Shown here: piece by piece, positions 1 to 7,059 of the stretch
Numbering within the stretch: position 1 is the stretch's first letter
Layout: the number at the start of each line of letters is the position of its first letter
Origin: an uncultured Prevotella sp.
GTDB taxonomy: Bacteria > Bacteroidota > Bacteroidia > Bacteroidales > Bacteroidaceae
Direction of reading: 5' to 3'
Length of the DNA stretch: 9,937 bases
NCBI GenBank assembly: GCA_900557255.1
Contig: USSA01000106.1
Span: 1 to 9,937, forward strand
The notes under the pieces: model-generated
Database searches by the model: none
What the model was told of the DNA's origin: nothing
Seen by the model: the letters and a program-made list of their open reading frames with translations, nothing else
Translations under genes and position numbers: made by a program

Positions 1-38
1 CCGAAAGGCAAATATCTCGTCTTTTGTTCTTAGAGGAG

Positions 39-80
39 GGAGCGAGGTTATGTTTTGGGAACCCCAAAACGCCTCGCTCC
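39..80. repeat. Long intergenic hairpin (inverted repeat)
   Basis: GGAGCGAGG (39-47) pairs perfectly with CCTCGCTCC (72-80). Inside it GTTTTGGG (52-59) pairs with CCCAAAAC (63-70), leaving a 3-nt loop and a small internal bulge. No T-run follows, so it is not a classic intrinsic terminator on the plus strand. It lies just after a possible upstream stop codon at 31-33, so it may be a 3'-end structure or a mobile palindromic repeat. The structure is seen directly; its role is unknown. Confidence 0.6.
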
Positions 81-255
81 ACCATGAGGGCGAAGAAATT
101 TTGCTCCCAACGGTTGCAGAAAGTGAGTGTACCAACTGTAGGCAGTGCATAGAAATATGTAAATAGATTTGTCAGGTGTAGTTTATTCTTCCTTTATTTG
201 CACAAAAGTATGTTTTGAGTGTTATAAAAAATAAAAAAATGCACTATTACGTTGA

Positions 256-271
256 TACTTTTGTATTTTTG
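256..271 (+). promoter_or_regulatory. Bacteroidetes -7 promoter boxes upstream of the lipoprotein gene
   Basis: Two adjacent matches to the Bacteroidetes -7 consensus TAnnTTTG occur: TACTTTTG (256-263) and TATTTTTG (264-271), the second followed by CAC as is common in this phylum. No clear TTTG -33 box lies at the expected distance. Transcription would start near 275-280, giving a leader of about 75-80 nt before the ATG at 356. The rest of 84-355 is AT-rich and shows no other convincing feature. Confidence 0.5.
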
Positions 272-355
272 CACTCAGTTATCTTGGACAGCAGAATTTG
301 AAACACTGAAAATCCGTAATCTGTCTATATGTAAAATCTTTAAATTTGGATTATT

Positions 356-1810
356 ATGACTAAGAAGTTTTGGTTAATAGCACTCATCGTAGCTTGCACT
401 GTTGTATTTGGCAGTTGCGATAAGTCTGAGGAATTGAGTGTTGAGCAATGTAAGTTGGATATGAATCTATTCAACCAAACCTATACTGTTAATGATGAGG
501 GGTGCTGTGTGCTAAAAGGGAGAAAGCCAATAGCAGCAGAAGAAATACAGAGTAAGGTCAAGGGCTATGGTTGGGAGAGTATTGCCACTTATGAGGTACA
601 GGAAAACGGAAAGTTGAGCAAGGAGGAATTTTGGAAAGACAGATTTGGTGGCAGCCCTACACACTTTTGGTTTGAGACATCACAGCAAGCTTTTAGTTAT
701 TTTTATAGTGATGCCTTGCCAGCCTTTTGTTTCAGTCGTGTATCATGGACTTATGACATGGACAAAGGCTTCATACTGTTTGGCAGCAACAAGCAGACAA
801 CAGACAGCAGATACATGCAGATTCTTAAGCTTGACGAGTCGAATGGCAAGACCTTAATGTACACCATACAAAAATTGGGAGCGACGAGTGATGGCAGCAA
901 TGGTTACAAGTCTATATATGGCATGATTGTATATAAACGCATGACCGAAACCGATTTGGAAATGATGAAGAAAAGTTACACGTATGATACGGATATTGAC
1001 CGTTCTGTTCCCGACAACTGCAAGTTTAAGATTAAGGCATACTATGCAGAAGACGACAAAGACAACACAGACCCTGTGTTTCAGACCTTCTGCCTTGTAA
1101 CATTTGAGCTTACCGATGAATATGGTTTCAACTCTTCAGATAATGCCTATTACAACTACTACGATTCAATTACTTGGACGAGTGATTGTCGTGATATGCC
1201 AGATAGCTTTGGAATCATGGAACGTAAGACAAACTGTTTGAATACTTCCTATTGGTGGAGCACATACTTCTTCACGCCTCATGACAATACTATTGTCTAT
1301 GCCAATGGCTATAAAGATGGCCGTATTGTCTATCAAGCCCGAAAGAGGCTCTATTTGGTGAATGATGGATTCTTTGGTTACGATTGGGATAACGTAAGGT
1401 ATAATTCCAAGAACCCCGAACTAACAGAATATTGCTTGCTGGACAAGAGCCGTGAGTTTATCCTAACTCCACCTACTGCCTACAAAGAAGACATTACAAA
1501 ACCGTATGCAGAGTTACGTATTGTACTGAAAGGAGCAAAAGACAAAAACGACAAGGAATATATGTTAGGCGTGCTTGAACGTGAAAGAGAAGGTCTGTTG
1601 AAGATTATGGACCAGTACTATGAAGCACATAGTACTATAAAAGAAACAGAAAAGGCTTCGCTGTGTAAAACGTTTAAGGCACTACCCGAAGATGCTGATA
1701 TTAAAGCATATTGGCGTACAAAACATTCTCGCATGGTACTGATACTTAAAACTGACGGGGAAGACCCTATAAACAGTGAATACTATGTGCATGCGGAACC
1801 AATTAAATGA
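356..1810 (+). CDS. Uncharacterised Bacteroidales lipoprotein
   Basis: A 484-residue protein with a lipoprotein signal peptide: Lys3-Lys4, a hydrophobic core (about residues 5-18) and a lipobox ending in Cys21 (FGSC, then Asp-Lys), so it is probably lipidated and anchored in an outer or inner membrane. I do not recognise a named family. Residues about 60-200 (a GYGWE segment, an NGK turn and many alternating aromatics) could be a lipocalin-like beta-barrel; this is weak inference. Residues about 272-346 contain WTS, MPDSFGIME, WWSTYFFTP, GYKDGRIVYQ and NDGFFGYDW. From memory, this pattern recurs in Bacteroidales lipoproteins of unknown function. The C-terminal 90 residues are charged and probably partly helical. 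The gene is monocistronic: it has its own promoter boxes upstream and a strong terminator after the stop. The start is fixed by the signal peptide. Confidence 0.85.
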   Translation: MTKKFWLIALIVACTVVFGSCDKSEELSVEQCKLDMNLFNQTYTVNDEGCCVLKGRKPIAAEEIQSKVKGYGWESIATYEVQENGKLSKEEFWKDRFGGSPTHFWFETSQQAFSYFYSDALPAFCFSRVSWTYDMDKGFILFGSNKQTTDSRYMQILKLDESNGKTLMYTIQKLGATSDGSNGYKSIYGMIVYKRMTETDLEMMKKSYTYDTDIDRSVPDNCKFKIKAYYAEDDKDNTDPVFQTFCLVTFELTDEYGFNSSDNAYYNYYDSITWTSDCRDMPDSFGIMERKTNCLNTSYWWSTYFFTPHDNTIVYANGYKDGRIVYQARKRLYLVNDGFFGYDWDNVRYNSKNPELTEYCLLDKSREFILTPPTAYKEDITKPYAELRIVLKGAKDKNDKEYMLGVLEREREGLLKIMDQYYEAHSTIKETEKASLCKTFKALPEDADIKAYWRTKHSRMVLILKTDGEDPINSEYYVHAEPIK

Positions 1811-1830
1811 TAAATAAGTTTAATGTGGAC

Positions 1831-1882
1831 AACAATAGTCATAAGGCGAAGTTAATCTTTGTTTTATGACTATTGTTTTTTT
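1831..1882 (+). terminator. Intrinsic terminator of the lipoprotein gene
   Basis: A 14-bp perfect stem (AACAATAGTCATAA at 1831-1844 with its complement at 1864-1877) encloses a 19-nt loop and runs into seven T residues (1876-1882). It begins 20 nt after the stop codon. On the minus strand no T-run follows the stem, so it acts in the plus direction only. Confidence 0.85.
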
Positions 1883-1915
1883 GCACCAACATAGTGTGGT
1901 TTCATTTTTATTTTG

Positions 1916-1923
1916 TATTTTTG
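1916..1923 (+). promoter_or_regulatory. Bacteroidetes -7 box
   Basis: TATTTTTG matches TAnnTTTG and is followed by CAA. No TTTG -33 box lies at the usual distance. It points at the small ORF starting at 1957, which would leave a leader of roughly 25-30 nt. It lies downstream of the terminator, so it would be an independent start. Confidence 0.4.
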
Positions 1924-1956
1924 CAACTGTAAAGAGTTGTTAGGCAAAGCAAACAT

Positions 1957-2064
1957 ATGCATATTGCAGAAGTTGTGACTATTGCCAAATCATTACCTCT
2001 ATTGAGGTTGAACACTTATAAATCGCTCATTTTAAGCTATTCAGCAGATTATAAAGAATTTTAA
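1957..2064 (+). pseudogene. Short ORF, possible truncated 5' end of a gene
   Basis: ATG at 1957 opens a 35-codon reading frame beginning MHIAEVVTIAKSLPLLRLNT and ending ...SADYKEF before TAA at 2062-2064. The N-terminal part looks like a natural helical protein start and follows a -7 promoter box. The frame stops within the last codons of the convergent restriction gene. Both genes appear to end at the same point, which suggests that a rearrangement fused two incomplete genes. No SD-like site is seen. I do not recognise the family. It could also be a chance ORF. Confidence 0.3.
2041..2064. other. Probable recombination or deletion junction
   Basis: The minus-strand R2 gene loses its family resemblance at about 2060 and stops at 2041. 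The plus-strand ORF from 1957 stops at 2064. Two convergent ORFs that both look incomplete and end within about 25 bp are best explained by a junction here. No clear flanking repeat or target-site duplication was found. Confidence 0.35.
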
Positions 2065-2838
2065 TGAAAAATACTTATACTTAATTTGACTCAAACGTAC
2101 TTTGCCATATCCATTTCTGTATTTCTCAAACTGCTTACCCTTTATCAGGTCAAAATTGCAGTTTATCTCTTTAGGAAATCCGTATGTATCGCCTATATAA
2201 TTGAGAATCGAGAAGAAGATAACAAGCAATTCTTCATCAAAGTTAATCTTACGTTTCTTGTTAACTGGACTTAAATAGATAGCATTCCCATCTTGTATAA
2301 TAGCAGAAGTAGTACTGATGGTACGGGTCCAGTTAATCTTATTCAAACCAGAATGAAGGTTCTTCAACACGAAGAAGAAGAAACTCTTATTATCCTTGTT
2401 AAACTGGATTAGCGACAGAAGAATATCAAGAAATGTATTGCTCTTTCGCTTGCTGCTACCACCCACCTGATTGATCATCTTCTGATATACGATGGTAGAG
2501 TCGTTGCTCTTGTCGTTCTTATATACAACGATGGCTCTATATATCCATACAGCAAAGCCATAGAGGAAATCACGCTCCTCTTTTGTCAGTTTTTCCTGAC
2601 CTTCAGGGTTGATAATATCGTATGGCTGGTACTTGCCAAAAGCAAGTTCCTTGCCATCCACATCGCGCAGCAATACTTTAGGAAGAATAAACACGCAGGC
2701 TCCTAATAGGGCATTATAATAATACCCTACATAATGGATGGACACCTTGCCCTCTACGTTCTCCATTGGATCGATGCCGTATAATACATCGTGCACATCA
2801 GATACATTGTATTGATATTCTTCTATTAGGATTCTCAT
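2041..2838 (-). CDS. LlaJI-type restriction endonuclease subunit (R2, McrC-like), C-terminally truncated
   Basis: This 265-residue protein is the last gene of the operon. It starts MRILIEEYQY and lies 39 nt after the stop of the restored R1 frame (2878-2880), with a weak AGGA site before the ATG. The segments NWTRTIS, LSPVNKKRKINFDEELLVIFFSIL and IKYKYFS match my memory of the LlaJI restriction-endonuclease family, whose members work with an McrB-like motor. Family members are, as I recall, clearly longer and carry the PD-(D/E)XK nuclease residues in the C-terminal part. Here the frame ends KYKYFSLKFFIIC and no D-x(n)-(D/E)-x-K motif is visible. No continuation is found in the other two frames downstream, and no terminator follows. 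It is therefore probably a catalytically dead remnant, although it may still bind R1. Family assignment is fairly sure; truncation is inferred from family length. Confidence 0.75.
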   Translation of the reverse strand: MRILIEEYQYNVSDVHDVLYGIDPMENVEGKVSIHYVGYYYNALLGACVFILPKVLLRDVDGKELAFGKYQPYDIINPEGQEKLTKEERDFLYGFAVWIYRAIVVYKNDKSNDSTIVYQKMINQVGGSSKRKSNTFLDILLSLIQFNKDNKSFFFFVLKNLHSGLNKINWTRTISTTSAIIQDGNAIYLSPVNKKRKINFDEELLVIFFSILNYIGDTYGFPKEINCNFDLIKGKQFEKYRNGYGKVRLSQIKYKYFSLKFFIIC

Positions 2839-2877
2839 TTTCCTACTTTTTAAATCGATTATTTGCAGACAAAAGTC

Positions 2878-3069
2878 TTATTCATAACATACTTTCAGCT
2901 GCAAGTCTAAGCGGTTATCCAACAGCATTACCATGCGGTACATAGTGATGTTGTTAATACCCTTAACAATGAAACAATCGCCCTCCTGGATATAACTATA
3001 TTCAGGTTTATTCAATATAGCCTCATATTTACTCTTTGTTACCAAAGGTGTATGAAGACGATGATACTT
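2878..3069 (-). pseudogene. 3' end of the R1 gene in a shifted frame
   Basis: An open 63-codon stretch begins KYHRLHTPLVTK and ends LDLQLKVCYE before TAA. It has no start codon at its head and continues the C-terminal module of the upstream McrB-like protein. R1 reads ...FPDGTVI...TLSKIGIEQVEKIAAE in its own frame, and this stretch supplies the PLVTK...YI...RLDLQLKV part expected next. From memory, such modules end many restriction-associated proteins. A one-base loss (or two-base gain) around 3065-3090 would explain the shift. With the frame restored, R1 would be about 678 residues and would end 39 nt before R2, normal operon spacing. No slippery heptamer typical of programmed frameshifting is evident. 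Confidence 0.7.
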
Positions 3070-4913
3070 ATTTCTGCCGCAATTTTCTCCACCTGTTCTA
3101 TTCCGATTTTAGAAAGCGTCTTATGATAGGTATCAAACTTATTATTCTCGTTTATTACGGTTCCGTCAGGGAATTCAACAGAAAACACTTTAGAAGTTTT
3201 TGGAAGTTTCTTATCGCCTTCGTTTTCAAATCCCTCTTCGCTGTTGTCTTCATCAGTCTCCGTCTTTGGGTTTAAACCCAAATTACTTAGGAATTTTACG
3301 ATTTTCTTCTCATCCACTCTGATAGGATTACTTTCTACAGAGTAGAATTTGTCAAATGAGAGTTTTTCTCCATCCTCATCTTTAAAGGTATCTCCCTCAA
3401 ATTCAGAGTCTTTGAACACATCATTCCAAAGATAGAAGATAACCTTGCTGACAAATTTATCGGCACTTATCACGCCATCTTTAGCCTTGCAGAAGAAGTA
3501 GCCTAGCTTCTTATCTTCTGAATAGGTTGCGTGGTAAACTTTGTCGTTAATAGCCTCAAGGAATTTCCACCAATCATACTGTGCGCCGTTCACTTCAATC
3601 ATCCAGTTCTTACCAGCATCACTTATTGGCACATAATTCCAGTCCCAACGGCGCTTGAAGGCAGAGTCGATTGGGAAGAGAGACTGGTCGCTGGTATTCA
3701 TGGTTGCCCAAATATAGAGGTTATTAGGAAGCAGCAGGACGTCTCCAGCCAACACTTCGGCTACAATGTCCTTATCGCCTTTAAACAGAGCGTTAATACC
3801 CTCCTTATTTTTGATTTCCAGTCCTTCAAATTCTTTTTCGAGCAGTTTCTTCATGTCAGAATCAGCCTTGATAGGATACTCAGAGAATCCTTCATCGCCA
3901 CGGTCGAGCAACTGGAAGAGATCACCGAATATCTGGGCGCAGTTGCCTCGGTTAATCTCTTCTATAACCAGGAATTCGTCCACAGGCTCTTCGCCCTCCT
4001 GTACGTCACAATACTTTCTCCATGCCGCAACGTATGCCTGCAAGAAAGCCTGGCTCACATACTCGTAGACAATCTTATCCTCCGTCATTTCCTTGCCGTT
4101 TTTATCCCTTACAGGAACGGCTTCAGTACCAATAACAGTTACTACTGGCACAGGCTTAGTAGTAGGCTTATATGCGCCTACAAAAGTAGAATAGTCGGTA
4201 TCAGGATGGAACGTTGTTCTGATAACATCCTTGCCCGCTGTAAGCTCGTTTATAGCGTGGCTCTTACCGGTACCAGGGGCACCGTAGAAGATTTGCTGGA
4301 GAGGAATCAAACAATTATTTTTACTTAATATCTCCTCAACATCATCTTCTTTCCCATCGTTATATGGCGTTGTTACATTTTTAATTTCAATATCAAATAT
4401 TCCATCTTCTGCTTTTTTAATATGCAGTTCAGAATATCCCCCTGCCATATAATTACGAACTGTAAACTTCGCTTTACGTTCTTCACCAGTATTATCTAGA
4501 TAAACGACATCCTGCATCAAGCCATTAAAATAGAAACGATTATCAACTTTTCCATTTTTTTGAACAACATTTTTACGAGCATTCCAGACCTGTGTTATTG
4601 TATCTACAGACTTCCCATCTACTTTAAACAAAGCATCAAGTATAGCCAATTGGTCTATAACAAACTTACTAGAATACTCAATAATGCAATGCGTGGCTGA
4701 CTGATCGAATTTTCTTGGTAAAATTGAAGCTATAAACAATATAGCCTGTGAAAGATTTTCTTTAAAAAATCTTACCGTAACATGTTCGCCAGCACCTTCA
4801 AAAAAAGCATAATGCTCATTATCCAAGAACAAATCTGTATTCTTGGCATCACCAGCATTTGGTTGCCTATAGCTGGCATTTGTATCATTTATATGTTTTA
4901 CAATCTCATCCAT
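3039..4913 (-). CDS. McrB-like AAA+ NTPase, restriction motor subunit (R1), frameshifted at the 3' end
   Basis: This 624-residue protein has an intact McrB-type AAA+ core: Walker A GAPGTGKS (211-218), Walker B FLVIEEINRGN (about 314-324), the McrB signature MNTSDQS (405-411) and an RRWDW segment (421-425) carrying a probable arginine finger. McrB homologues hydrolyse GTP and drive DNA translocation with an McrC-like partner. The N-terminal 190 residues are unrecognised and probably bind DNA or target. The acidic linker (about 555-585) leads to a C-terminal module (FSVEFPDGTVI onward) that breaks off after about residue 614, where the reading frame shifts and the last residues (ISIIVFIHLW) look out of place. 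The gene begins 3 nt after the DUF3883 gene and precedes R2, as expected for a LlaJI-type operon. The motor may still hydrolyse nucleotide but lacks its normal tail. Confidence 0.85.
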   Translation of the reverse strand: MDEIVKHINDTNASYRQPNAGDAKNTDLFLDNEHYAFFEGAGEHVTVRFFKENLSQAILFIASILPRKFDQSATHCIIEYSSKFVIDQLAILDALFKVDGKSVDTITQVWNARKNVVQKNGKVDNRFYFNGLMQDVVYLDNTGEERKAKFTVRNYMAGGYSELHIKKAEDGIFDIEIKNVTTPYNDGKEDDVEEILSKNNCLIPLQQIFYGAPGTGKSHAINELTAGKDVIRTTFHPDTDYSTFVGAYKPTTKPVPVVTVIGTEAVPVRDKNGKEMTEDKIVYEYVSQAFLQAYVAAWRKYCDVQEGEEPVDEFLVIEEINRGNCAQIFGDLFQLLDRGDEGFSEYPIKADSDMKKLLEKEFEGLEIKNKEGINALFKGDKDIVAEVLAGDVLLLPNNLYIWATMNTSDQSLFPIDSAFKRRWDWNYVPISDAGKNWMIEVNGAQYDWWKFLEAINDKVYHATYSEDKKLGYFFCKAKDGVISADKFVSKVIFYLWNDVFKDSEFEGDTFKDEDGEKLSFDKFYSVESNPIRVDEKKIVKFLSNLGLNPKTETDEDNSEEGFENEGDKKLPKTSKVFSVEFPDGTVINENNKFDTYHKTLSKIGIEQVEKIAAEISIIVFIHLW

Positions 4914-4916
4914 TTC

Positions 4917-5987
4917 TTATAGTTTTATTGATTCCTGTATCATACTAAAGCAATCTACTGGAGAAACTGCGATGTTTAAATCTAGAAGTTTCGTCTTACT
5001 CTCTACAATAGCAGCATTAAGCTTTTGAATATTATTATTCATCTCCTTCATATAAGGCATGCACTGTGTGCATATCTTCAGATTAGCAGAAGATTCAGAC
5101 ATATCAAACACTCTATAAACGGAATAATTTGTATCGGCACTTAATAGATTAGCAAATTCAACCTCTTGATTGCTGAAAACTATATTCTGACTGAAATCAA
5201 ATCTTGTTGACTTTACATCAACATACTGTTGGATATCTGAAGTTGCATTCAAGATAAAATCGTATGGCAAACCAGATTCTCTGCTCTTATTCATCCATTC
5301 AAAAGAATCTAATTCCTTAGCAGATTTTAATCTTTCTAAATACTCATTTACCAATTCTTCACCTTGCTTTCCTACTAAAGCGATATGCTTTTTTGCTTTG
5401 TCTAAATCAAACGGCTTGTATTTTTTACTTACAGCGCCAGTTTGAGAGATGATTTCAATCTCCTTTTGAATATCAACACTTGACTTGTTTATCTTGTTTA
5501 CCATGATATTCTTTAAACTAGCATACGCTTTATCTTCATCTTTTATGATGCGAACTTTATCTTTGACCAGGGGCTTGATGATAGCAAAATCCTTGGAATT
5601 ACTATTGATAAGCCAGAATACCAAATCTTTATTCTCTAGCCCAGACCAAAGAAGATACCAATCTGCCCTATTATCTTCCAAGGCAAACTCTCTAATTTTT
5701 GAGACAACGGATTCTTCACCAACTCCCCCTTTTCGTATTTTAGGGCTTCTATAAGTTCCATCAGGATTCTTGATTCTGTCAAAATAACAATCCAACATTT
5801 GACAGTAATCCCCATAAACTAACATTGCCGTAGTAACGACATTATCTCCTAAGAATTGAAGGACATCTTCAAATAACCCAATATGAGTCTGATTACTTGA
5901 CTCACTTGTACCCAATTCTACGCCGCTTAATTTCTTTAAGCCGATGCGCTTTTCTATATCAAAAAAGAAGAAAAACATATCATTCAT
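4917..5987 (-). CDS. DUF3883-domain protein with PD-(D/E)XK-like residues
   Basis: This 356-residue protein has two parts. Residues about 200-295 look like the DUF3883 domain: KQGEELVNEYL (207-217) with a conserved-type Glu, GLPYDF (239-244) with Asp243, VDVKST (256-261) with Asp257 and Lys259, and NQEVEFA (273-279). Together these resemble a PD-(D/E)XK nuclease core. Such domains occur, from memory, beside restriction and McrB-type genes. The N-terminal 180 residues (NPDGTYRSPKIRKG at 74-87; IREFALEDNRADWYLLW at about 98-114) are unrecognised and may bind DNA. The last 50 residues may form a helical tail. The start overlaps the methyltransferase by 8 nt; Met4 (ATG at 5976-5978, 1 nt past the upstream stop) is an equally good start. 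No frameshift or truncation is visible, so it could be the surviving nuclease of the operon or an accessory factor. Confidence 0.75.
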   Translation of the reverse strand: MNDMFFFFFDIEKRIGLKKLSGVELGTSESSNQTHIGLFEDVLQFLGDNVVTTAMLVYGDYCQMLDCYFDRIKNPDGTYRSPKIRKGGVGEESVVSKIREFALEDNRADWYLLWSGLENKDLVFWLINSNSKDFAIIKPLVKDKVRIIKDEDKAYASLKNIMVNKINKSSVDIQKEIEIISQTGAVSKKYKPFDLDKAKKHIALVGKQGEELVNEYLERLKSAKELDSFEWMNKSRESGLPYDFILNATSDIQQYVDVKSTRFDFSQNIVFSNQEVEFANLLSADTNYSVYRVFDMSESSANLKICTQCMPYMKEMNNNIQKLNAAIVESKTKLLDLNIAVSPVDCFSMIQESIKL

Positions 5988-7059
5988 GAATTATATTGTT
6001 TATGATAAGATAATACAAAACTGCATAAATAGTATTTACGCTAACAGCATTTCCAGCTTGCTTATACAGAGAGCCATCAGCAACACCTGCATTACGACCA
6101 TTTAGTGCAAAACTTGCAGGAAAACCCTGCAACATAAATGCTTCTTCCGGCGTTATTTTACGAATTGGCAATTTTGCCAGTTCTTCTTTTGTCATCGTTT
6201 CTACAGGATTTATTTCTCCTTGAGAATCTATGAAATCTTGACTATAATAGTTATCCTGACAAGCTCTATGCATTTTGTGCATTGTAGCTGTCAGAGGTCT
6301 AGCTATTTTCATATTAATATCTGAACGAGATTTGAAATTAGCTGACCCGTCTGCCAATATGGTTGGTTTGATTTTTTCAGACAAAAAGTATTTTTGATTT
6401 ACATTTCTCTGAAGTAAATCATTAACTGTTCCATAATGACTAACACTTAAATTAGCATATACATTCTCAAAAGTCTCAGCAACATTTGCACTAGAAAACA
6501 TATCCTCGAAGTTGTCGGGAAGAGGTTCTGTTGTGGCAAATATCAAAAGTCTATTACGAGTTTGAGGAAGATGAAAATTTGCAGTATTAAAGACTGCACT
6601 AAACACCCTATATCCTAACAATTCTAATTCTTCATTAATTCTATTATAGGTTCTCCCTTGGTCGTGATTTCTTAGATTCTTTACATTTTCAAGCAAGACA
6701 TATCGAGGTCTTCTTGCTGCAAGAATGTCTATAATACGGAAAAACATCTGTCCTCTATCCTCGTTGAACCCAGCCTGCTTTCCCATCATACTAAATGTTT
6801 GACATGGGAATCCACCTGTTATCAGATCGAAGTCTGGCAGATTTTCTATATTCTCGGGATTTTTAGTAAATTCAACAATATCCCCCATTGCAACCTCCTC
6901 ATCCTGCTCTGGTCTGTAATTAGCACAATATGTTTTCACTGCCTTAGGATCTATTTCTGAATAGCCTACGCAGTGAAAATTCATAATATGGTCTTGCGTC
7001 AGAAGATCCATCGCTCTTCTAAAACCGCCTATACCTGCAAATAATTCAAGATGTCTCAT
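5980..7059 (-). CDS. DNA (cytosine-5-)-methyltransferase, second of the pair
   Basis: This 359-residue enzyme transfers a methyl group from SAM to C5 of cytosine in DNA. The m5C motifs appear in order: motif I LELFAGIGGF (4-13) for SAM binding, motif IV GGFPCQTFS (82-90) with catalytic Cys86, motif VI LENV (123-126), motif VIII QTRNR (166-170) and motif X QAGNAVS (334-340). The region about 205-310 between motifs VIII and IX would hold the target-recognition domain. Length is normal and no defect is seen. The start codon overlaps the stop of the upstream methyltransferase by 4 nt (ATGA), so the two are translationally coupled. The two enzymes differ clearly in sequence, fitting the LlaJI model in which each modifies one strand of an asymmetric site. 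The specific target cannot be read from the sequence. Confidence 0.95.
   Translation of the reverse strand: MRHLELFAGIGGFRRAMDLLTQDHIMNFHCVGYSEIDPKAVKTYCANYRPEQDEEVAMGDIVEFTKNPENIENLPDFDLITGGFPCQTFSMMGKQAGFNEDRGQMFFRIIDILAARRPRYVLLENVKNLRNHDQGRTYNRINEELELLGYRVFSAVFNTANFHLPQTRNRLLIFATTEPLPDNFEDMFSSANVAETFENVYANLSVSHYGTVNDLLQRNVNQKYFLSEKIKPTILADGSANFKSRSDINMKIARPLTATMHKMHRACQDNYYSQDFIDSQGEINPVETMTKEELAKLPIRKITPEEAFMLQGFPASFALNGRNAGVADGSLYKQAGNAVSVNTIYAVLYYLIINNIIHE

Noticed and set aside
1..33. Possible C-terminus PKGKYLVFCS of a gene entering from the left
   Set aside because: Only ten codons are visible and the second frame is also open here, so the identity and even the frame cannot be decided.
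341..348. TAAATTTG as a promoter -7 box for the lipoprotein gene
   Set aside because: It is only 8 bp from the ATG and has no TTTG box at the proper distance.
1995..2008. ACCTC-TATT-GAGGT hairpin as a terminator of the R-M operon
   Set aside because: The stem is 5 bp and no T-run follows on the minus strand.
3531..4328. 265-codon plus-strand open frame opposite the McrB-like gene
   Set aside because: It is fully antisense to a gene with clear AAA+ motifs, has no domain signs and no promoter; it is a shadow frame.
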